This document shows positions 54,609 to 64,000 of a stretch of DNA of 64,000 nucleotides, piece after piece. A program made the translations under genes and the position numbers. The DNA comes from Ipomoea triloba (Eukaryota; Streptophyta; Magnoliopsida; Solanales; Convolvulaceae): contig NC_044925.1 in NCBI RefSeq assembly GCF_003576645.1, positions 7,721,482-7,785,481 of the forward strand. The letters are read 5' to 3'. Every line of letters begins with the position of its first letter. The stretch's first letter is position 1. Under the pieces are notes generated by a model. The model made no database searches. It saw only the letters and a list, made by a program, of their open reading frames with translations, and had not been told where the DNA came from.

Positions 54609-55690
54609 CATTATGTTGACTTCCTTCCAACTGTTGGTCTGAAATTGTGACCAATTGTTGGCAGGAAAATCTATATTTATATAAATTATTTCTATTATTT
54701 CGATCTTACTATAGTTTTATTTTATCTGTTGTCAATACATTCTATATCATTTACAAAATAATGTACACACTATCTAAATTCAAAATGAAAATATATTTAA
54801 ATATCAAAATTATTTACAACAAAAAGATAGTATCATGTCTGATCCATAAATATTTAATCAATGCACTATTGCCATACATACAAAAAAGTTGTTAGAAAAA
54901 GTGCTGGTATTCTGTAATACATTTGAAATACAACAAAACCCGATCATTTGATATCTTCAGGCGTGTACTAATCACTTTCCTATAAGCTTTAAATCTCCAT
55001 CTGAAAAAAGCAACAAGGTTCAAGATTTAATCTTATGAGATACAAGAAGATGAATGAAATTCTTAAGTTGCTTTGTTTAAGAATTTCCTGTATAATTGTA
55101 ATACTATGAAATATCTTGGTGTCTTGCAAGCTAATTGCATGTTCATTGTCTGTCTCTTTCAAATGTCTCTCCAAAATGTTTATATGAAATATTTTAACTG
55201 TTGGGAGGCGTTACAGGGACGTTTATGACAGTTTAAAATTTCAACTTCCATAAAATATATCTTAAAAGATATATTAGTCGTGAAAAATATAATTACGTAG
55301 ATATATCTTAAAAGATATAATAGTCCTGGAAAATATAAGTACATGAACCATATATAAAATATACATTTTTCATAAGTTATGTACCCTCGTAGGTTCATAG
55401 ACTGCATGAAAATTTATAAAGTAAAATATATACTGTATATATTTTATATGTTTATTAAATCATTGCATATTGCCATGCAAAAATAATAAATAAATAAAAT
55501 ATACATACTACACACATGCAGCATTGTAGCCGAATGGTTAAGCAAAATGAAAACATGAATCCATGTATTCGGCCAAATTTATAATGACTTCATTTTGAAT
55601 CCATGAAATCTATGTATTCAGCCACATTCATGCTTTATGTCTTCAGTCAACATTGACATCAAATTGTCATTTTATTCTACCGAACTAAAA
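54609..55690. other. AT-rich intergenic DNA; no gene
   Basis: A 55-60 bp direct repeat (atatatcttaaaagatata.tagtc.tg) occurs at 55255 and 55302. Minus-strand open frames at 54989-55174 and 55180-55407 lack domains. A tRNA-like A box at 55529 has no partner B box. Confidence 0.45.
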
Positions 55691-55699
55691 TAATATTTA

Positions 55700-56502
55700 G
55701 AGCAAATTGCCATTTTGATCCATTGACTATAGGGGTCATGTTAATTGTATTCCACAACTTTTAAAACTGTTAATTGCATACCATGACTATTCAATTTTTA
55801 TCAATTTTGGTCACTCCGGCCAAATGTCGCCGGAAGTTAAAATAATGAGGGCATTCTAGTCATTTCACATCTTTCTCTTCTTCCCCGGCGAATCTTTCTC
55901 TTCTTCTCCGGCGAACCAATTTTTCCGGCGGACATGGTCTCTCTCCCTCACCGAGGCGTCACGGTCCATCGACCACCAACTGTTGGCGGTCCATATATTT
56001 GGCGGTTGCGAAGGGTTTATGATTTTTTTTTGCCTGGTTTGGCGGTGGCAAGGGTTTTTATTGCCTTGTTATACACCATTGTTTTGATATTTCAATTTGT
56101 AGATGTAAATTGTAATAACTATTGTTACTTTTTTAGAGTGCAGGTGGTTTTGAGTGCAATAGAGGTAGCATCTCTTCGATATGAAATCAATGATTTAGAA
56201 GAAAGAAAGTCACACTTGTTTTTCTGGAGTGCAGGTGGTTTTGTTTCTCTACAGGATTATACAAGCTTCCATTTTCCCCCAAAATTATCCTTGTTTTTCA
56301 TTCTTCTCCGCCGGAAAAATTGGTTCGCCGGAGAAGAAGAGAAAGATGTGAAATGACTAAAATACCATCATTATTTTAACTGCGACATTTGACCGAAGTG
56401 ACCAAAATTGATAAGAATTGAATAGTCATGGTATGCAATTAACAGTGTAGACTGCAATTAACAGGACCCTTATAGTCAGTGGACCAAAATGACAATTTGC
56501 TC
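55700..56502. mobile_element. Compact Mutator-like element, possible Pack-MULE
   Basis: Terminal inverted repeats of about 200-230 bp (55700-55930 and 56300-56502, starting gagcaaattg) with modest divergence. A perfect 9-bp target duplication, taatattta, lies at 55691-55699 and 56503-56511. The interior of about 370 bp carries an open frame across 55934-56356 (140 codons), including VVLSAIEVASLRYEINDLEE, which is not part of the repeats and could be captured host sequence. No transposase. Confidence 0.92.
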
Positions 56503-56511
56503 TAATATTTA

Positions 56512-57900
56512 TAACTCTACAACTCTAAATATTATTTAAGATTTCATGGTAGTCCATCTGAAATATTAATCCACATTATTATATAAATATCCAATAATCC
56601 TCCTCTATTTATATAGTAAAAATTAATATTGTATCAAGATAAATCCCAAATTCATGCATAAATGAAAGTGTCTTAGAGATTAAACTTCCACATAGTATTA
56701 TGCGTGATGTAAGTTTGGTGGTCATGGTGAAAACGGGTGTAATGTCGAACCACGAGGATTGGGGTTTATGGCACGTAGAGAGTGGTAACCTAAACTCTAG
56801 GCAACAAGGTCTTGGAATCCATAAGGATCCAAGTAAATCATATTTGGTTTTGGAATAAAACTAAAGTTCTTTTTTTTTTTGGTGGTTTGGATAAAAGGGA
56901 AAACAGATTAAATCTAAGATTAAATTCAATTGGAAAGATGGGTTAGACTAGGTGTATTACCCTATTGATGCATTTAACACTTAGATTGGGGGATGAACAA
57001 TAACCCTAGGTTCTTAAGGCAAGCACTAAAGAATCCAAGTTTCCGCAAAGATTAGAACAAGGATTGCCCCATTTCCATGGTGAATCAACCCAAATCTTTA
57101 AGAACAAAAGCTTTGTAAGCCCCAATCTACCCCTTATTTCCATGGAAGGGAAATTGAGTTTGAGATTGGGAAGGCTCAAATCTTCCATCCAATTCCCATT
57201 GTGATGGAAGATTTTCCAAAGACAAACAACAATCATTGCGCATTAATCATTGAAAGATATAACAAATAACACATCTCAAACTCAAGAACCCTAAATGGGT
57301 GTTCATCCCCTTTATGCAATAATCATATAAATAGCATCAATAAGAGTAATAAACACCAAATCTAACCCATACAACGGACTACTCACTCATTTCTAGAGTA
57401 GACATAGCAATATCAAGCAAAGAAAGCATTAAATAGCAATAAATGTAAAGGAGAGAAGAGATGAAGAAATAGACCACTTATGGAAGAGAAATGATGTTGA
57501 GATCCACTACAAATCTTTGTATTCAATGCTCCCAAGAGTTTTTAAGAGTAAATCTAAGCTAATCTAGGCTAATAAGTGCTAAGGAAATGAGGAAAAATCG
57601 TTCTAAACGAGCTAGGGTTCGGAATCCTCCTCAAAATGCAGAAAAACAGCTTTTATACTGTGCAGGGACCGCGACATCCGGCTGTGTGCTAGGCCGAATG
57701 GCTGGACAAAATCTGCGGCCGGGCATCCGGCCGTTTGCTAGGCCGCATGTGTTCAATTTTCCAACTTTCCTCCCGCTTCGCGTTTCGCTGTTCCAATCTT
57801 CTTTGAGTGAAATCTAGACCTCCAAAATTGTTCCATTATGCTTCAAGAAGCCTCCTATTGACTCTCGTTGTGACCCATTTTATCTATAATAAAAAATAAC
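56512..57900. other. Retrotransposon-like noncoding remnant
   Basis: The block gtcgaaccacgaggattggg (56743) is of a kind common in the untranslated regions of plant gypsy elements. The GC-rich block 57660-57760 (gcatccggccgtttgctagg) and the long AC-rich middle parallel 7300-8140. Open frames at 57006-57236 and 57587-57817 have no domains. No LTR pair was found. Confidence 0.4.
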
Positions 57901-58622
57901 ATTTTAAGTGGTTCGAGCTATCAAGATAGCTTACTAAATTTCGGGCTAGCCCTTTCACGCCACCAACCTTATAAAGCTAAAATATTTTGAACCTAATCTT
58001 ATAATTTTTTAATTTTATCGAATCAATCCATGAAGTTCAGATTAAGATTGACATCCTACATAGAATTGTCATCCCTAAGCATAACTCTACGTACACATTC
58101 CTATTTCACTACTGTACTTTGTATGAGTATACTACGATTACAGTATAGTGCAGTTTTACTTGGTCTAACTTTAAAAATAAAAAATAAAAGTGTGGCATTC
58201 TCTCTATCATACTTTCATTACTATATGTTTCATTAGCTATTTTATTATATTAAAACTTGCTTTAAAAAATTATTTGAACACCAAAATATTTGGACTCCAT
58301 TATATTAACTTACAGTAACTACCATGAAGGCATGAACATTGTCAGTGACTTAGTTACAGTATCAGTGGAAAGAACTAATTTCCTGCATAATCACTAACCA
58401 CAGAAGACAAAAGTACACAAAAGGGACATCAACAAAGCCAAAATTGCCACACATCCATAAAACTGAAAATAGTCAAAATACCAAAAAGACACATTTTGCA
58501 AGCTAGGAATAATGCTACTGAGATGGTAGCTAGGCCTCTAGCAATATCTGATCTATACTGCTTAATTCTTGTTTATCAAGTAACACTATATATATATATC
58601 CTCTAATCCTCTTCTTTTCGAT
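57901..58622. other. Intergenic DNA; no gene before the CHUP1-like terminator side
   Basis: Nothing coding was recognised. The part nearest 58622 is downstream of a minus-strand gene end and may hold its 3' UTR. Confidence 0.4.
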
Positions 58623-58948
58623 CTACATCTTGTTCAAAGCCAGTGCAAGATCGCGAAGTTCCTCAAATGCATCCATAGTTTCTGCATCAAATCCTCCAGC
58701 AAACTGCATATATATAATAATAATGATCCACAAGCTAAGGTTGATAAAACTTTGTAATCTCAAACATACCGATGCTACACTCAAGATATGAAAGTAGTAC
58801 AAACCTGATGAATTCTGAAAGCAAATCTCACACCTTGGAGTAGCATATAGTCCATGGAAGTATCTTTATCTGATGCCCCCTTCGATTGAAGTTCCATAGC
58901 CACCCTCTTCATATACATTCTCGCCAGCTTCACCGACCCTAACTTTAT
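58623..58948 (-). pseudogene. CHUP1-family gene fragment, last two exons
   Basis: Two exons with correct splice signals. Exon 58805-58948 (acceptor gacag, donor CAG|GTTTGT) reads IKLGSVKLARMYMKRVAMEL, QSKGASDKDTSMDYMLLQGV, RFAFRIHQ. After a 101-bp intron ending atgcag, exon 58623-58703 reads FAGGFDAETMDAFEELRDLA, LALNKM and stop. This is the conserved C-terminus of the CHUP1/IPGA1 family (actin- and microtubule-linked organelle positioning). The sequence is clean, with no stops or frameshifts. No upstream exon is visible between 58951 and the resistance gene at 59754, so it is probably a fragment. An alternative is an intact gene whose next intron contains the NBS-LRR gene, with earlier exons beyond 63.2 kb or outside the window. 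Confidence 0.75.
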
Positions 58949-58951
58949 CTG

Positions 58952-59753
58952 TCATATTCATTGCAACTTAATTAGTCAATCTGCAAATTATACTTTTAAT
59001 TTGTTTCCAGCTCTAGCTGATTTGAGGGAGAGACATGGTTGCTCGATCTAGCTAGCATTTGGAGAGGTATCATATGTACGTTATTAGGAGCTGCAATCTT
59101 GTCCAGAAGCTAAGGGGGCTACGAATCACATGCGCAGTGGGACTGATGATGACAACACCGGGAACTGGGACACAGGAGAGGTCTCACTACCAATGATAGA
59201 TGCGAAACTTAATTGCCATGAGACTCATGAAGATATATAGGGACCACATACATTTTCAGAAAATGCCTGCCGTGCTGCTCATGAGATCTGGAAGAGTACA
59301 GTTTGATACCTAGATAGAGGAGAAAGACAAAATTTAAATTTATTTAAATTCATAATAACAAAAAAAATTGCGTGCAAAACACTAGTTATATCATAACAAC
59401 TCCTCAAAACATAGCTTGATAAATATACACAACTTGCAAATCATTTATATTATAAAAAAATTATTTAAACACACTTTAATAATCATAAATAGGTATAACA
59501 AAAACTCTAAGATATATTTAGTTCACACCTTCACATCAAACAAAATAGATATACAAAGTAGTACAGATTCAAAGTGTAAAAGAGATAAACTTGATAGTTT
59601 TTGTTCAAATGATCAAGTTGGTCACACTGTTAACATAGTAATCATAAGGTTATGACTTCCATCCAGTAGGAGCGGTGGCCTTACCTAGAAGCACGATGAT
59701 GTCACCATTTTGACACATGATTGGCATATGGAGTGCCACATATTTCGCTTGAT
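58952..59753. other. Intergenic DNA and NBS-LRR 3' flank
   Basis: From 59385 it matches the flank at 52030-52150 (tatatcataac, agcttgataaatatacacaa). The segment 59080-59335 is of mixed composition with no recognised domain on either strand. Confidence 0.5.
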
Positions 59754-62700
59754 CTATTCAACTTTGAGACTCGGACACTCATTGATCTTCAAAGACTCCA
59801 CCCTACTTAAGAGGTGATGTGGCACTGTCTTAAGTTTCCTGCAATAACTTAGTACCAACTCCTTGATGCATGGCATTATTATTATTGTTGCTTCTACTTT
59901 GAAGTCTTCCCACTCCTCCCACCCTCGACACCCGTGGAACTCCAATTTCTTCAGCTTTGGAAACGCAACACCACCTACTTCTGCTACTCCCAAAAACTCA
60001 CTCCCTACATATCTTAGCTCTTTCATTACCGCTATCAAAAGAGTCTCCAGAGAAGGCAGTTTGCCTAACGGAGGCAAAGATGAACAATTTAAGCACCCAT
60101 CGATTTGAAGACTCCGTAGATTATGAAGGGACAGTGTAATCCAGGAAGGGAAGTGGGTTCCTCCGTACCAATTAAGTTTCAAGGCTTGCAGTTCCAGAGG
60201 TGGTTTCAGAGCATCTATTCCCTCACTCACCGGACAGTCTTCTATGGTCAAAGACTCCACCCTACTTAAGAGGTGATGTGGCACTGTCTTAAGTTTGGTG
60301 CAAGTAATTAGTTGCAACTCCCTGATGCATGGCATTATTATTATTGTTGCTTCTTCTTTGAAGTCTTCCCACTCCTCCCACTCGGAACAATCGTGGAACC
60401 GCAATTTCTTCAGCTTTGGAAAAGCAACACCACCTACTTCTGCGACTCCCAAAAACTCACTCCCTACATATCTTAGCTCTTTCATCTCCCATATCAAAAG
60501 AGTCTCCAGAGAAGGAAGTTTGCCTAATGGAGGCAAAGATGAACAATTTTTGCACCTCCGGATTTCAAGAATCCGTAGATTAAGGGACAGTGTAATCCAG
60601 GAAGGGGAGTGGGTTCCTCTGTACTCAATAAGTTCCAAGGTTTGCAGTTCAAGAGGTGGTTTCAGAGCTTCCATCACATCTATTCCCACATCGACTCCCC
60701 GACTGAAATCCAAACACAATTTTTTGATGTGCTTCTTGTTTCTCAATTCTGCTTTCTCCGCTTCCTCCACATCTGCTGCGTTATTCAGATCGCACAAAAA
60801 AAATATGGACAGCTCCCCTTTGAGTTGGTTCAGCTTCTCCATGTATCCCAACTTACACATGGATTTCCCCACCTTAAACTCACTTAAACTACAAAGCTGA
60901 GTTAGCTTTGCGATGCCTTGGGGAATCATCTCCAGCCTCTTGGTGCCTCTAATGTCAAGGTGTCTCAAGTTTATCAAATTGCCAATCCCTTTGGGTAACT
61001 CTTCCACTTGTTCACAATAACTTAAATCAATGTACCTTAACTCAAGCAAATTTTCAATCCCTTCAGGTAGTCTAGAAAGGCGCTCACATCTTTTGAGAAC
61101 TAAAGTTTGCAAGTTCTCCAAAGAACAAATTGTATCGGGCAACTTCTCTACTTTGCTCCAACTTAAATTAATGTATCTTAGTTGACTCAAATCTCCAATC
61201 TTATCAGGTAGTCTAGAGAACTGTATACAGTATTCAAGATCTAAAGTTTGCAAGTTATATAATGAACAAACTTCATCAGGTAACTCCTCTACATTGTTCC
61301 AACTTAAATTAATGTACCTTAGATGAAGCAAATTTCCTATCTTCTTTGGGAGTTTTTGCAACTTACAACCATACAATCTTAATACTCTCACAGATTTCAG
61401 ACCATTGAACAAATCAAGAGTAAGTTGTGCGGGGGGGAAAAGGTCTTCAACAAAAAAGCTACGAAGTTTTCCAATATCACAAATGGAAGGGAGATTCATA
61501 TTCTTACCAGTCTGCCATGACCGAAGATGACGTAGATTTTTAAATTCAACCTTATCCTCATGCTGGTCAATACTGTAGCATTCATTTCTAGTAAGAAACT
61601 GGGCAAAATCATGCACTATGTCATGCATTTTGCAAGATTTGATAATGTTGGAATCCATGTCATCTTTCTTCAAATCTTGGAAGAAAGAGCGCATTGCTAA
61701 ACCCCCAAATAACTCCCTGCCTTTTGATTCCGTCATCACATAACCTTGTGCCATCCAAATTCTGATGAGCTCATCTATCTCTATTTCATAATCTTTGGGA
61801 AAGACAGCATAGTATGCGAAGCATTGCTTCATCTTTGGGGTCAAATCATTGTAGCTTAGATACAAATGAGGGTAGAGGTTTGTTACCACTTCCTCCAACT
61901 CCCAAATTTTATTGTTTAAAACATTTTGCCAAGCATCTCTAGTGTCTTTAAAACATAGCAGGCTTCCCATGACCCTAGCAGCCAGTGGCAGTCCTTTGCA
62001 CTTTTGAGCAATTTTCTGATCAATATCTTTCAGTTTCTCACAATCCTCTTCCCTTCTCCCGGAAAATGCTATCCTGCTAAGCAACAACCAAGCATCTGAG
62101 TCAGATATTAGATCCAACTGGTGCACATACACACTTCCCATCATTCTAGCAACCCTCTCACTCCTAGAGGTCACCAAGATTCTACTCCCTTGGAGTCCAT
62201 CCTTGAGAGAGTTCTTCAATGGCTCCCACTTTGCAGACTGCTCTGTCCACACATCATCCATCACAAGTAGGAACCTTTTCCCAGACAAAGTGCTTTTGAT
62301 CTTTTCCAGTAACAGTTGGAGTTGGAACAGATCCGTGGATTTTTTAGTGGTTGACTCAACAATGGCTTTTGCAATCTTGATCTGGTCAAAGGGGTCGGAA
62401 ACACAAATCCACACCCTTTCATCCCCAAAATGAGTCTTGATCTGTTCATCCTCAAAGACTAGTTGAGCAAGGGTAGTTTTCCCTATCCCTCCCGTGCCCA
62501 CTATGGAAATCACAGGGGGCCCATTTCCATTTATTGCTTCAGAATTCTCCAGTAACTTGCTTATTAAAGCAAAGGCGTCGGATTTCCGCCCTTGGATCTG
62601 TGACGCATCCACATCAAACGCAGTGGTGACTCGCATCAATTCTTGATCAGAGTGTGATGCAGCAGAAGTGTGTGTTATAGATGCATAATCAAATTTGAAC

Positions 62701-63107
62701 TGATCTTTCTCTTTCGTAATCCGATCAAGTGTTGAATCAAGCTCCTTTATTTTCTTGGCGATGTCTCGATGCATAACAAACCTTTTGAATTTGGAACGCG
62801 AAGGCAGGAAAGAGCTGCGACTTGTCTTTGTCTCGATCTGTTGTCTCAGACTTCTGGTTCTCCACTCGTCCAGAACATCGTCCACTTCGTAGGAGAAGTC
62901 TTTGATATTTTCGATCCAGAGCTTGATGCCATTATCCTTAAAGCTTCTCTTCTCTGCATCATCCAATACCTCCCTGATTTTCTCGAGCTTTGATGAGAGG
63001 TTTGCAATCTCCTTCTCCACACCCAAAGCTCTTTTCAGATCCTGGGCTTGGTGCTTCAGGATGTTGATCAACTGTTCCACAACACTGGAGATGAGAGCGT
63101 CGGCCAT
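59754..63107 (-). CDS. CC-NBS-LRR disease resistance protein (RGA type)
   Basis: Paralogue of the gene at 13668-17159: an intracellular immune receptor, single exon, 1117 codons. The coiled coil spans 1-140 with EVDDVLDEW at 74-82. NB-ARC: P-loop GTGGIGKTT (204-212), RNBS-A FGDERVWICVSDPF, kinase-2 LLVMDDVW (about 280), RNBS-B GSRILVTSR, GLPLAA (about 372), RNBS-D CFAYYAVFPKDYEI, MHD (about 494). The LRR region from about 525 has two fewer N-proximal repeats than the paralogue. It also carries two tandem C-terminal modules (FPSWITLSLHNL in the second; SPSWITLSLNLR, one residue shorter, in the first). All NB-ARC motifs are intact. Start MADALIS. It shares 5' and 3' flanks with the pseudogene at 52 kb, indicating origin by segmental duplication. 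Confidence 0.96.
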   Translation of the reverse strand: MADALISSVVEQLINILKHQAQDLKRALGVEKEIANLSSKLEKIREVLDDAEKRSFKDNGIKLWIENIKDFSYEVDDVLDEWRTRSLRQQIETKTSRSSFLPSRSKFKRFVMHRDIAKKIKELDSTLDRITKEKDQFKFDYASITHTSAASHSDQELMRVTTAFDVDASQIQGRKSDAFALISKLLENSEAINGNGPPVISIVGTGGIGKTTLAQLVFEDEQIKTHFGDERVWICVSDPFDQIKIAKAIVESTTKKSTDLFQLQLLLEKIKSTLSGKRFLLVMDDVWTEQSAKWEPLKNSLKDGLQGSRILVTSRSERVARMMGSVYVHQLDLISDSDAWLLLSRIAFSGRREEDCEKLKDIDQKIAQKCKGLPLAARVMGSLLCFKDTRDAWQNVLNNKIWELEEVVTNLYPHLYLSYNDLTPKMKQCFAYYAVFPKDYEIEIDELIRIWMAQGYVMTESKGRELFGGLAMRSFFQDLKKDDMDSNIIKSCKMHDIVHDFAQFLTRNECYSIDQHEDKVEFKNLRHLRSWQTGKNMNLPSICDIGKLRSFFVEDLFPPAQLTLDLFNGLKSVRVLRLYGCKLQKLPKKIGNLLHLRYINLSWNNVEELPDEVCSLYNLQTLDLEYCIQFSRLPDKIGDLSQLRYINLSWSKVEKLPDTICSLENLQTLVLKRCERLSRLPEGIENLLELRYIDLSYCEQVEELPKGIGNLINLRHLDIRGTKRLEMIPQGIAKLTQLCSLSEFKVGKSMCKLGYMEKLNQLKGELSIFFLCDLNNAADVEEAEKAELRNKKHIKKLCLDFSRGVDVGIDVMEALKPPLELQTLELIEYRGTHSPSWITLSLNLRILEIRRCKNCSSLPPLGKLPSLETLLIWEMKELRYVGSEFLGVAEVGGVAFPKLKKLRFHDCSEWEEWEDFKEEATIIIMPCIRELQLITCTKLKTVPHHLLSRVESLTIEDCPVSEGIDALKPPLELQALKLNWYGGTHFPSWITLSLHNLRSLQIDGCLNCSSLPPLGKLPSLETLLIAVMKELRYVGSEFLGVAEVGGVAFPKLKKLEFHGCRGWEEWEDFKVEATIIIMPCIKELVLSYCRKLKTVPHHLLSRVESLKINECPSLKVE

Positions 63108-63925
63108 GCTCGTTGACTCTGTAGTTGAAACTTACTTTGGAGATGATAAGAAGAGTAAGCACTAAGCTGGCATCAGAAGAATAATCTTTGCAATATTTTG
63201 GTATAATTTAAAGTAGCACAAGATATTTTAGTCTCTGAACATTAAACAGAAAAATAATAAATGGTTTTAATTCTATTTTTGGTCATAAATCATAACATTC
63301 ATTTTTTGTTCTAATATTATTATGCATGATCATTTTTATCATCTATCAACAAAACAGTTTAAATTTTGTTAAATGCAACTACATTTCGGTCTTCAATTAT
63401 AGATTTCTTTTTTAAAAAAATCAAAATAAAAAATATAGCAGGTTAACATATTTTGTATAAAAAAGATCAAAATGTCTGGTATTTCAACGATTTTGTTTAC
63501 GAAGGTAAAAAAATAATCATACCACAATAATATTATGACCAAATGAGAATATTTATGACAAAAAAAAAGACTAAAAATAGACTGTCACTTATAAATCTAT
63601 GAGATCTTCTAGAAATACACATCACATGATAATATTTCATGCATATGCAAGTATAAGACAAATAAGTGTTTTACATGTGGCCAAAGACCTTGTGGTTTAG
63701 TGGCACCTGATTTACACTCTCACATGGAAGGGAGTGTGACTGAGTCGACTGACTCTTTGTGCTTCATTAAGTTGAGAAAATAGTTACTAACACCAAGTGA
63801 AAAAAGCATATGGCGACGAATGACAACAAACAACGTTTTTCTTTACCGGAGGTAGCTAATTTGAGCAAACGGTGGTAAAATAGTAACAATCTCTATTTTA
63901 TTTTTCCATTAAGGGTGTGTTTGGA
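63108..63925. repeat. 5' flank of the second NBS-LRR gene
   Basis: The first 50 bp match the leader of the other intact gene (17160-17210). From 63183 it matches 53257-54370. It contains a diverged MULE/MITE of the taattttag family (63250-63600: tttttggtc...gactgtcac). An extra 120 bp (63680-63800), absent from the 53-54 kb copy, replaces part of it. No gene. Confidence 0.75.
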
Positions 63926-64000
63926 AAGCATGAAAATGACTTCTGGAAAATGATTTCTGGAAAATGAGTCATTTTCCAAAAAAATATTTTCTTTTCTTGT
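63926..64000. other. Start of a further MITE at the window edge
   Basis: The sequence from ggtgtgtttggaaagcatga, with repeated ttctggaaaatga motifs, is typical of hAT-like or related short plant elements. It is cut by the window end. Confidence 0.4.

Noticed and set aside
55525..55600. tRNA-like start (gtagccgaatggttaagc)
   Set aside because: The A-box resemblance is good, but there is no B box or acceptor stem at the right distance. It is at most a SINE remnant.

Overview
This window is nuclear DNA from a flowering plant, most likely a eudicot. It is AT-rich, has sparse spliced or single-exon genes, and is dense in plant transposable elements (Ty1/copia, Ty3/gypsy, L1-type LINE, CACTA, Mutator-like, Helitron-like, hAT-like MITEs, a tRNA-derived SINE). 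I cannot name the species from sequence alone. The only clearly intact protein-coding genes are two intronless CC-NBS-LRR disease-resistance genes on the minus strand, at 13668-17159 (1163 aa) and 59754-63107 (1117 aa).

The window is a decaying resistance-gene cluster filled with nested transposons. Besides the two intact genes there is an LRR-tail pseudogene inside an exact 1538-bp duplication (9420-10957 = 12700-14237), an internally deleted LRR pseudogene (52150-52690) with its old 5' flank at 53257-54370, and an orphan 3'-flank copy at 372-1018. The left 9 kb holds a degenerate copia element (1556-3690), an RNase H fragment and several MITEs.

From about 18.3 to 27.1 kb lies Helitron-like sequence carrying gene scraps: a CrRLK1L-type kinase piece, an RPA-like OB-fold piece and a SINE. 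It is written out two or three times because single N bases at 21628 and 24727 separate perfectly identical blocks. A third N at 43710 does the same for 41897-45527. These look like unmerged contig overlaps, so about 6.6 kb of the window is probably not real.

The best-resolved structure is 33003-39273. It is a 5'-truncated LINE with a 19-bp target duplication, split by a 3343-bp CACTA element with a 3-bp target duplication. That element is itself split by a 1259-bp Mutator-like element with 177-bp terminal repeats and a 9-bp target duplication, carrying two captured pieces of an OSCA/CSC1-like (RXW8-type) channel gene.

Further right are a copia gag remnant joined to an Athila-like gypsy pol remnant (44.9-47.9 kb), a large fold-back element (49.4-51.2 kb), a SCAMP pseudogene (51283-51651), a second compact Mutator-like element (55700-56502) and the last two exons of a CHUP1-family gene (58623-58948). 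No RNA genes other than the SINE and no CRISPR arrays were seen.
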